Source: Bacillota bacterium (GTDB taxonomy: Bacteria; Bacillota; Clostridia; Christensenellales; JAEXRW01). From it: a DNA stretch of 64,000 nt. The notes beneath the pieces were generated by a model. That model saw only the letters and a program-made list of their open reading frames with translations. It did not search any database and was not told where the DNA came from. The position numbers and the translations under genes were made by a program. Within the stretch, counting starts at the first letter, position 1. The number at the start of each line of letters is the position of its first letter. The DNA lies in NCBI GenBank assembly GCA_023454175.1, contig JAEXRW010000030.1:37289-101288 (forward strand), written 5' to 3'. This document shows positions 43,454 to 50,919 of the stretch, in pieces.

Positions 43454-44449
43454 GTGAAAAAACGTTTCATCGTCATGGCCCTGGTTACAATCGCACTCCT
43501 GATCTTTGCAGGCTGCAGCGCTGCTGCACCCCTGAAAGACTACAGCAGAGATGAGGCACCCTCCGCGACTACCGCTGCAACCGCAGCCCCGGCTGCTCCC
43601 GCTGAAGATGCGGAAGGCGGTACAGGCCAGATCACCACCAACACCAACAAGGCGGCGCTGACCTTGCAGGCCAATGCCGCTTTACCCGTCGCGGACCAAA
43701 AGCTGATCCGCACCGGAAAGATCGAGCTGCGGACAAAAACGTACGACGCCGACTTCGACAAGATCACCTCCCGTATCGGCAACCTGGGCGGGTATATCGA
43801 GCGTTCCAATGAATCCGGCACCAAACCGACACAGGACAATCCCAACGGCAGGTCCGCCAACATCCTGGCCAGGGTACCCAAAGCCAGCTTCGATCCCTTC
43901 CTGAGCGAACTGGGCAAGATCGGGGAGATGGTCTCCAGGAACGTGGACAGCCAGGACATTTCGGGCGTGTATTCGGATACGGAAAACAAACTGAAAACGC
44001 TGCGGATCAAGCTGGAAAGGCTGCAGAGCTTTTTGAGCAGCGCTACGAAGCCCCAGGACATCCTGGATTTCGAGACGCAGATCAGCGAGACCGAACAGCA
44101 GATAGACGCCCTGAGCGGAGACCTGCAACGCTACGACAACCAGGTGGACTATTCCGCCATCGAGATCACGCTGCGCGAAGTGGTCGAACTACAAAAAATA
44201 GAGCCGACCAAAAAGACCGACGATTTCGGGACGAACATCTCCAACAGCTTTTACGGCGGGCTCAATGCCATAAAAATATTCTTCGAGGCCATCGGGATCG
44301 CGCTGGCCGCGAGCTGGCCTTTCCTGCTCCTGATCGGCGCCATCGTATTTGTGACCATCTGGTTCGCGACGGCCAAATCCCGCCGGGCGAAAAAGAAAGC
44401 GAAAGAAACGGCCCCGACAGAGGCTGAGGACCACAACCCGAAGATATAA
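43454..44449 (+). CDS. DUF4349 lipoprotein
   Basis: A 331-residue lipoprotein (signal and lipobox IFAGCS, Cys at about 21), an Ala/Thr/Pro-rich linker, and a DUF4349 domain (about 80-310). The domain has KLIRTGKIELRTKTYDADFD, IGNLGGYIERSN, ILARVPKASFDPFL, a coiled-coil region with TENKLKTLRIKLERLQ and ETQISETEQQIDALSGDLQ, then a C-terminal membrane segment (about 280-305) and a basic tail. The domain order implies anchoring at both ends. DUF4349 proteins often accompany ECF sigma and anti-sigma pairs; the job is unknown. GTG start behind AAGGAGG. Confidence 0.85.
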   Translation: MKKRFIVMALVTIALLIFAGCSAAAPLKDYSRDEAPSATTAATAAPAAPAEDAEGGTGQITTNTNKAALTLQANAALPVADQKLIRTGKIELRTKTYDADFDKITSRIGNLGGYIERSNESGTKPTQDNPNGRSANILARVPKASFDPFLSELGKIGEMVSRNVDSQDISGVYSDTENKLKTLRIKLERLQSFLSSATKPQDILDFETQISETEQQIDALSGDLQRYDNQVDYSAIEITLREVVELQKIEPTKKTDDFGTNISNSFYGGLNAIKIFFEAIGIALAASWPFLLLIGAIVFVTIWFATAKSRRAKKKAKETAPTEAEDHNPKI

Positions 44450-44493
44450 TACTGTAATCTAAAATCGATAAAAGTAATGGTAACCAATACTGT

Positions 44494-44533
44494 GAAAGGG
44501 CTTGGAATTCTGAGCCCTTTCATTTGCTTTTTA
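44494..44533 (+). terminator. Terminator after the DUF4349 gene
   Basis: GAAAGGGCT and AGCCCTTTC form a nine-pair stem, followed by a T-rich tail. Confidence 0.8.
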
Positions 44534-44578
44534 AGGGTGCATATGATAAATTCTTTTTAACAAGGAGGCGTTTCAAAG

Positions 44579-47167
44579 GTGTCCAAACTCATCGCGATCG
44601 ACGGGAACAGCCTGATGCACCGCGCATACTATGCGCTTGCGAGCCTTTCCAACAACGAAGGCACACCCACGAACGCCGTCTACGGCTTCCTGCGCATGCT
44701 CATCAAGGTGTTGAAGGATGAAAACCCCGAATATGCCGTGGTAGCCTTCGATATGAAGGGCCCGACTTTCCGCCACAGCGATTACGCGGAATACAAGGCA
44801 GGCCGCAAGGAGACGCCTTCCGACCTGGCTGTGCAGTTCCCGCTGCTGAAACAAACCCTGAAGGCCATGAAACTGCCGGTGTGCGAATGCCCGAGTTTCG
44901 AAGCGGACGATATCCTGGGCACGGTGGCCTGCATGGCGGAAGGACAGGGGATCGAGTCCCTCCTCATCACCGGGGACCGGGACGCGCTGCAGCTGGTGGA
45001 CGCCCATACCCGCGTGATGTTAACGAAAAGGGGAATCACGGACACGATCCTGTACGACGAAGCCTTCCTGAAGGACGAATTCGGCGTCACCCCCCGGCAG
45101 ACGACGGATGTGAAGGGTCTGTGGGGGGACACATCGGACAACATACCGGGCGTGCCGGGCGTGGGGGAGAAGACCGCGTTCAAGCTGATCCAGCAGTACG
45201 GTTCCCTGGAAGCAGTTTTGGAAAACGCCGATAACATCCCCAATGAGCGGTTAAAGACCGCTTTACAGCAATATAAAGAACAGGCCATGCTCTGCAAGAA
45301 GCTGGTGACCATAGACCGGTGCGCGCCCATCGGGTGCGCCCTTTCGGACCTGCGCTTCACATACCCGTCGCAGGAGGATGTGGCGCCCATCATCGACCGG
45401 CTCGGTTTTAAAAGCCTTTTGAAAAGCTTCGAGCCGAAGGGCGCCGCCGGGGAAGAGAAGGAAAAGGCCGTTCCCGCAAAGCAGATCCGCGCTATAAAAC
45501 TGGAAAGTGCTGATGCGATATGCAAACAGGCCGAGGCGCTAGCTGAAGCCGATATCGTAACCATATACCTGGACGAATCCGGGCTCTCGCTGGCCGCAGG
45601 CGGCGACGAGCAGTACGATATACCCATCTGCCAGAACCTGCTGGCGGAAGGCATGTCCTGGGAAGATGCCTTACTCGCACTCAAGCCTTTATTGGAATCT
45701 CCTGAAATCCCAAAAGCGGTGCATGATGCCAAGAAGTTCAAGGCATTTTTTGCGCAGGACGGCATCCGCGTGGACGGCGTCCGGTTCGATACCATGATCG
45801 CCGCCTACCTGCTGAACTCCATCCGCGGGCGCTACCGCCTGCAGGATATAACAGAAGAGTACCTGGGCGCTGGGGAATCCCCCCGGGCGGCAGCTATTTA
45901 CTCGCTGATGCAGACTCTGCGGGGCAAAATGGAGAAAGAGGGCATGGACAAGCTCTTCCATGAGATCGAGATGCCGCTCTCAAATGTGCTCTACGATATG
46001 GAGAGCACGGGGTTCTGCGTCGACAGCAGCATCCTGCAAAGCATCGGCGATGACTATTCCCGGCGGCTGGACGATATCGCCCGGGCCATTTATGCTCTGG
46101 CGGGGACCGAATTCAACATCAACTCCCCCAAACAACTGGGCGAGATCCTCTTCGTCAAACTGGGGCTCGCCATGGGCAGGAAGACGAAGACCGGCTACTC
46201 CACGGATATAGAAGTACTGGAAAAACTGTATGACGAGCACCCCATCATTGAAAAGATCATCGAATACCGGCAGCTTTCCAAGATCAAAAGCACGTATGTG
46301 GACGGCCTGCTCTCGCTGATGGACAGGACCGAATGCCGGGTGCATACCACGTTCAACCAGACGGCGACCGCCACGGGAAGGATCAGCAGCACCGAACCCA
46401 ACCTGCAGAACATCCCGATCCGGACGGAGATGGGCAGGGAGATCCGCAGGGCGTTTTTGAGCGGTTATCCCAACGGGATGCTGGTGGCGGCGGACTATTC
46501 GCAGATCGAACTGCGCATCCTGGCGCATATCTCCCAGGACCCGGTGATGATCGATGCTTTCCTAACGGGGCAGGATATCCATACGCGCACCGCCGCGGAG
46601 GTATTCGATGTGCCGATGGACCAGGTGACGGGCGCGATGCGCTCCAGCGCCAAGGCCGTGAATTTCGGCATCGTTTACGGGATCAGCGACTTCGGCCTGG
46701 CGAGGAATCTGGGGATCCCAAGGAAAAAAGCGGCGGAATATATCCGCAAATACCTGGAGAAATACAGCGGCGTCAAACGGTACATGGACGAGATCATCGA
46801 ACAGACCAAGGAAAAGGGGTATGTCACGACGCTCTTCGGCAGGAGAAGATACGTACCGGAATTGAAATCGTCCAATTTCAGCATCCGGTCCTTCGGCGAA
46901 AGGGTGGCGCTGAATACGCCCATACAGGGGACGGCGGCCGATATCATCAAACTGGCCATGATCCGGGTGCATGCGGAATTGAACAGGCGGGAAATGGCCT
47001 CGAAGCTCATCCTGCAGGTCCACGACGAACTGGTCATCGACGCCGTGGCCGATGAGATCGGGGATATTCAAAAGCTCCTGAAAAATAACATGGAAAACGT
47101 CGCGGAGCTATGCATCCCGCTCACGGCGCAGGTGAGCACGGGTAAAAGCTGGTATGATACGAAATAA
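44579..47167 (+). CDS. polA: DNA polymerase I PolA
   Basis: An 862-residue PolA. The 5'-nuclease domain covers about 1-290 (AIDGNSLMHRAYYA, FEADDILGTVA, GDRDALQLV, VKGLWGDTSDNIPGVPGVGEKTA). A middle 3'-5' exonuclease-like domain (about 310-480) lacks the DxE acidic pair of motif I, so proofreading is doubtful, as in Bacillus and Taq-type enzymes. The polymerase domain follows, with motif A VAADYSQIELRILAH, motif B SSAKAVNFGIVYG and motif C QVHDELVID. GTG start behind AAGGAGG. coaE follows directly. Confidence 0.97.
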   Translation: MSKLIAIDGNSLMHRAYYALASLSNNEGTPTNAVYGFLRMLIKVLKDENPEYAVVAFDMKGPTFRHSDYAEYKAGRKETPSDLAVQFPLLKQTLKAMKLPVCECPSFEADDILGTVACMAEGQGIESLLITGDRDALQLVDAHTRVMLTKRGITDTILYDEAFLKDEFGVTPRQTTDVKGLWGDTSDNIPGVPGVGEKTAFKLIQQYGSLEAVLENADNIPNERLKTALQQYKEQAMLCKKLVTIDRCAPIGCALSDLRFTYPSQEDVAPIIDRLGFKSLLKSFEPKGAAGEEKEKAVPAKQIRAIKLESADAICKQAEALAEADIVTIYLDESGLSLAAGGDEQYDIPICQNLLAEGMSWEDALLALKPLLESPEIPKAVHDAKKFKAFFAQDGIRVDGVRFDTMIAAYLLNSIRGRYRLQDITEEYLGAGESPRAAAIYSLMQTLRGKMEKEGMDKLFHEIEMPLSNVLYDMESTGFCVDSSILQSIGDDYSRRLDDIARAIYALAGTEFNINSPKQLGEILFVKLGLAMGRKTKTGYSTDIEVLEKLYDEHPIIEKIIEYRQLSKIKSTYVDGLLSLMDRTECRVHTTFNQTATATGRISSTEPNLQNIPIRTEMGREIRRAFLSGYPNGMLVAADYSQIELRILAHISQDPVMIDAFLTGQDIHTRTAAEVFDVPMDQVTGAMRSSAKAVNFGIVYGISDFGLARNLGIPRKKAAEYIRKYLEKYSGVKRYMDEIIEQTKEKGYVTTLFGRRRYVPELKSSNFSIRSFGERVALNTPIQGTAADIIKLAMIRVHAELNRREMASKLILQVHDELVIDAVADEIGDIQKLLKNNMENVAELCIPLTAQVSTGKSWYDTK

Positions 47168-47180
47168 ATTCGGACAACCC

Positions 47181-47765
47181 ATGAAAGTGATCGGCCTGAC
47201 AGGCTCCATCGCCTCGGGCAAGACGCAGGTAACGGATCTCCTCCGGAGCAAGGGCGCGTTTGTCATCTGCGCGGACGAACTGTCCCGGGAAGCGGTCCTG
47301 CCCGGAATGGAAGGATACCGGAGCATCGTTGAAACGTTCGGCAGGGAATTCCTGAACGCCGACGGCACATTGGACCGCAGAAAGCTGGCGGGCCATGTCT
47401 TTCACGACGATGCGGCCCGTACAAAGCTCGAACAGATCCTGCATCCGATCATCAAGAAAGCCGTAATTGAAAAACTGACGGCATCGGGGGAGAGGATCGC
47501 GGTGGTCAGCGCGCCGCTGCTGATAGAAGCCGGATGGGGCGACTGGATGGATGAACTGTGGCTGGTAGTCGCGGAAGACGGCCAACGGCTCCAGCGCCTG
47601 ATGAAACGGGACGGTCTATCGGAAAAGGACGCCAAAGCCAGGATGAAGGCGCAGATGCCCCAGGAAGAAAAGAAAAAGCATGCACATGTGCTCATCGATA
47701 ATTCCGGCAGGATCGAAGACACCCTCAACCTTGCCGATAGGCTGTGGAAAAGAATCAATTTGTAA
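47181..47765 (+). CDS. coaE: Dephospho-CoA kinase CoaE
   Basis: The last enzyme of CoA synthesis: phosphorylates the 3'-hydroxyl of dephospho-CoA. The 194-residue protein has the P-loop GLTGSIASGKTQV, CADELSREAV (the substrate DxD-type region), HPIIKKAVIEKL and the lid APLLIEAGWGDWMDELW. The ATG at 47181 is the family start; an ATG nine codons earlier overlaps the polA stop and is also possible. polA-coaE adjacency is common in Firmicutes. Confidence 0.93.
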   Translation: MKVIGLTGSIASGKTQVTDLLRSKGAFVICADELSREAVLPGMEGYRSIVETFGREFLNADGTLDRRKLAGHVFHDDAARTKLEQILHPIIKKAVIEKLTASGERIAVVSAPLLIEAGWGDWMDELWLVVAEDGQRLQRLMKRDGLSEKDAKARMKAQMPQEEKKKHAHVLIDNSGRIEDTLNLADRLWKRINL

Positions 47766-47776
47766 GGGGCGTAAGA

Positions 47777-48382
47777 TTGAAAAGAAAACACCCGAAGTCA
47801 AAACCCAAACGGATACTGCTCATTCTGATACTGGTCATTGTGCTGGCCGGGCTGACCGTATCGGCATTCGTTTTTTCGGACTTTCTGGACCACCGGAAAT
47901 ACCCGTTGAAGTATGAAGACTATATCACAACCTATTCACAGCAGTATAACATGGATCCTTACCTGGTCTCGGCCGTGGTCTGCGTGGAAAGCGGGTATGA
48001 CCCTGCTGCGACCTCCAACAAGGGCGCACTGGGTCTGATGCAGATCATGCCGGATACGGGAAGATGGCTGTACGAGCGCATGGGGATCGAGGGCTTCGAT
48101 CCCGCCGAACTGAAAAAGCCCGAAATCAACATCAAACTCGGCTGCTATTATCTCAACTATCTCGGGAAACGGTACAACGGGGACCAAACCGACTTTCTGG
48201 CTGCCTACAATGCCGGGATGGGCCGCGTGGACCAATGGCTGGATGATCCAGCCTACTCCAAAGATGGCAAGACGCTATCCAACATACCGTACAGGCAGGC
48301 GGCGGAATACGTGAAGAAGGTAGCCCAGGCATATGAGAAGTACAAGAAACTCTATCCGGACGCATTCCAAAATGAAAAATAA
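47777..48382 (+). CDS. Membrane-anchored lytic transglycosylase (Slt type)
   Basis: A 201-residue protein with a basic start, one membrane segment (about 13-35) and a soluble lytic transglycosylase domain: VSAVVCVESGYDPAATSNKG carries the catalytic glutamate, followed by GLMQIMPDTGRW, NIKLGCYYLNYLGKRY and LAAYNAGMGRVDQWL. It cleaves peptidoglycan strands with formation of 1,6-anhydro ends. A TTG start at 47777 behind AAGGGG is preferred to the ATG 11 codons upstream, which overlaps coaE. Its end overlaps the start of the next gene by 11 bases. Confidence 0.92.
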   Translation: MKRKHPKSKPKRILLILILVIVLAGLTVSAFVFSDFLDHRKYPLKYEDYITTYSQQYNMDPYLVSAVVCVESGYDPAATSNKGALGLMQIMPDTGRWLYERMGIEGFDPAELKKPEINIKLGCYYLNYLGKRYNGDQTDFLAAYNAGMGRVDQWLDDPAYSKDGKTLSNIPYRQAAEYVKKVAQAYEKYKKLYPDAFQNEK

Positions 48383-49976
48383 GCCTTCCGCCATTCTGAA
48401 CGCAGCCGCCCTGATCGCTGCCGCGGTCTTTATACTGTCCTCCTGTGGCGGGAAAAGCGCAGCCGTTTCAAACCCCACCGCTGCCGATCTGCCCACGAAG
48501 CTGGAAAAAAGAGAGGAAATGGCCATCCCCATGCCGTCGCAGCCGCCCTCCCTGAATCCGCTGGAGGCCAAATCGAAGGAAATGGTATTTCTTTTTTCCC
48601 TCATCTTTGAAAGCCCCCTGCGCTGCGACGAAAAAGGGCAGGCCGAGCCTGGCCTTGCTGAAAACTGGTCCTGCGACGCGGACGGCAAGGAATGGACGTT
48701 CAATATCCGCAAAGGCGTCACATTCCAAAACGGGGACGAGCTGAAAGCCGAAGACATCGTCTATACGCTGGACCAGCTGAAAAAATACAAAGCCGGGGAG
48801 TCCACATACGCTGATTATGCGAAGATCATCAGCAAGTATTCGGCAAGCGACGAATACACGCTCACGGTGCAAACTTCCAAACCCGGCGGCGCGCTGCCGT
48901 ATGCCATGATGTTCCCTGTACTGGACAAAACATATTATGGCGCAGACCCCAGGAAAACCAAAAAGGACCCCATGGGCACGGGGCCTTATACGGTGGAGGC
49001 ATACGAAAGCGACAAGGGCATGAGCCTGCGCGCAAACGAAAACTGGTGGAAAAAGCAGCCCCAGATAAAACGGATCACGGCCAAGTGCATGCCGGGTAAC
49101 GAGGAAGCCCTCGCGTCCTATGATATCGGCGAGTTTGATATGGTGTATTCCCCCGATATCACCGCGGGCAAATACAGGGAAGCCGGTAAAACGCAGATCA
49201 CCGAAGTGCCGACGATGAATTACGAATGCCTCATCCCCAATACCGCATCCGGCGAACTGTCAGACCCCCAAATGCGCCAGGCCATCCTGTACGCGCTGGA
49301 CCGGCAGGAGCTGATCCGCCGCGCATACCTGAGCCATGCCGTGATCTCGGATGTGCCCATACCCCCGCACTGCTACCTGTATGACGGCCGGTACAAGGTG
49401 TATGAGTATGAACCGGTCAAGGCATTGGCCCTGCTGAAAGGCCTGGGGTGGAGCGACAACAACAGCGACGGCCTTCTGAACAATTCCACGGGGAGCAAAC
49501 TGACGCTAAAGCTGCTGTACAATGACGATATCGACAACCCGGCCAGGAAGGAAGCCGCCCGCACCATCGTGGAACAGCTGGGAAAGATAGGCATAACCGT
49601 GGAAACGGACGGCCAGGCATGGACAAAATATGTAGGCAAGCTCAACAACAGGCAGTTTGACCTGGCGCTCGGCGGCTACAATATCCGCACGGATATGGAC
49701 CTGAGCTCCATGCTGGATAGCGGGGGAAGCCTGAACCTGAGCAGGCACAAGAGCGATGAAATGGACAGCCTGTTGCAGCAATGCATGGAAGCCTCCACTG
49801 CCGATGCCCGGAAAGCTGCCTATTCCGACCTGCAGAAGCGGTTTGCAGATGAACTGCCCAATATACCATTATGCTTCCGGTCCAACATACTGGTGCACAG
49901 TGCAAATCTTCATCTTGAAGGCCCCACGGACATGGATGTCTTCAAGCGGGTCGAGCGCTGGATCTTCTACCAATAG
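48372..49976 (+). CDS. Peptide ABC transporter substrate-binding lipoprotein (SBP_bac_5)
   Basis: A 534-residue family 5 binding protein (OppA/DppA type). It has a lipoprotein signal (FILSSCGG), then LNPLEAKSKEMVFLFSLIFE, PGLAENWSCDADGKEWTFNI, RKGVTFQNGDELKAEDIVYT, the conserved DPMGTGPYTVEAY and MRQAILYALDRQELI. It should bind peptides or nickel/sugar-like ligands outside the cell. No permease or ATPase genes adjoin. The start ATG lies within the end of the transglycosylase gene, without a good site, so coupled translation is likely. Confidence 0.92.
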   Translation: MKNKPSAILNAAALIAAAVFILSSCGGKSAAVSNPTAADLPTKLEKREEMAIPMPSQPPSLNPLEAKSKEMVFLFSLIFESPLRCDEKGQAEPGLAENWSCDADGKEWTFNIRKGVTFQNGDELKAEDIVYTLDQLKKYKAGESTYADYAKIISKYSASDEYTLTVQTSKPGGALPYAMMFPVLDKTYYGADPRKTKKDPMGTGPYTVEAYESDKGMSLRANENWWKKQPQIKRITAKCMPGNEEALASYDIGEFDMVYSPDITAGKYREAGKTQITEVPTMNYECLIPNTASGELSDPQMRQAILYALDRQELIRRAYLSHAVISDVPIPPHCYLYDGRYKVYEYEPVKALALLKGLGWSDNNSDGLLNNSTGSKLTLKLLYNDDIDNPARKEAARTIVEQLGKIGITVETDGQAWTKYVGKLNNRQFDLALGGYNIRTDMDLSSMLDSGGSLNLSRHKSDEMDSLLQQCMEASTADARKAAYSDLQKRFADELPNIPLCFRSNILVHSANLHLEGPTDMDVFKRVERWIFYQ

Positions 49977-50026
49977 TGACGGATGGCAGATCATATGCAT
50001 TTACATATTTCATGGATAAATATTCA

Positions 50027-50055
50027 TTGACTTTGCCACAGTGACTTGATATACT
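50027..50055 (+). promoter_or_regulatory. Promoter of the Ile T-box operon
   Basis: TTGACT, 17 nt, TATACT, directly before the T-box leader. Confidence 0.7.
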
Positions 50056-50059
50056 CCCA

Positions 50060-50315
50060 TTAACAGAAAGCTGGGAAGGGGACCGCATGGTTCTACTGCC
50101 TCATAGAGAGCCGGGAGGGTGAAAACCGGCGGCAGGAAAGCCAAATGATGCGAATCGCCCCAGAGCTCACAGAGTGAAGAAGAGTAGCTTTGTGCGGTAT
50201 GCCCCGTTACAGGCAAAAGCTTGATGGAGCTGAAGGAAGAGGGCTGTTTCGGCAGCCAATTTGGGTGGTACCGCGGTTAATCCCGTCCCATACGTTTGTT
50301 TGGGGCGGGTTTTTT
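50060..50315 (+). promoter_or_regulatory. T-box riboswitch (isoleucine, ATC specifier)
   Basis: Stem I: AGC-TGGGAA-GGGG-ACC-GCAT on the 5' side and ATGC-GAATCG-CCCC-AGA-GCT on the 3' side; AGAGAG (50106-50111) with a CCGG-closed GGGTGAAA loop. By the codon + 5 nt + kink-turn spacing, the specifier is ATC (50154-50156), isoleucine. The T-box core TGGGTGGTACCGCGG is at 50262-50276, and the terminator stem CCCGTCCCA/TGGGGCGGG (50282-50309) is followed by T. The regulator gene starts 32 bases later. Confidence 0.87.
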
Positions 50316-50347
50316 CATATACATTTACAGAAACGGAGGGAAAGACT

Positions 50348-50902
50348 ATGAGCGAACAGATCATGCAGATAGCACAGCGGATAAAAGGGATGCGCGAAAT
50401 GCTGGATCTATCCATCGACGAGACTGCAAAAGCCGTGGGCATGAATCCGGAAAGATATGCAGAGTTCGAAGAAGGAAAACACGATTTTGCGTTCAGTTTC
50501 CTTTTCACCCTGGCCAACAAATTCGGCGTGGAGATCACGGATCTTTTGACGGGGGATACACCCAAACTGCACTTGTATTCCCTGGTCAGAAAAGGCGAAG
50601 GCCTGAAGATGGAGAGAAGGAAGGAATACAAGTACCAGCACCTGGCCTTCTATTTCAAGGAGAAAAAGGCCGAACCGTTCCTGGTCACCGTGGAATACGA
50701 CGAAAACATCAAAGAGGTGCATCCCAATTCCCACGATGGGCAGGAATTCAACTACGTGCTCAAAGGGAAGATGGCGGTCACCATCGAGGACAAGGTGCTG
50801 GAATTATCCGAGGGCGACGCCCTTTATTACGACGCTAAGCACAAGCACGCCATGAAGGCACTGGGCGGAGACTGCCAGTTTCTCGCCATCATCATGAAGT
50901 AA
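50348..50902 (+). CDS. XRE-family regulator with cupin domain
   Basis: A 184-residue protein with an N-terminal XRE helix-turn-helix (about 5-65; IAQRIKGMREMLDLSIDETA, MNPERYAEFEEGKHDF) and a C-terminal cupin (about 105-180; HDGQEFNYVLKGKMAVTI, LSEGDALYYDAKHKHAMKAL). Such proteins bind DNA and sense a small ligand through the cupin. It lies directly under the Ile T-box and 17 bp before the acyl-CoA synthetase, so it probably regulates that enzyme, perhaps in response to the acid or the acyl-CoA. ATG behind GGAGGG. Confidence 0.9.
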   Translation: MSEQIMQIAQRIKGMREMLDLSIDETAKAVGMNPERYAEFEEGKHDFAFSFLFTLANKFGVEITDLLTGDTPKLHLYSLVRKGEGLKMERRKEYKYQHLAFYFKEKKAEPFLVTVEYDENIKEVHPNSHDGQEFNYVLKGKMAVTIEDKVLELSEGDALYYDAKHKHAMKALGGDCQFLAIIMK

Positions 50903-50919
50903 GGCAGCAGGGGGAAAAA

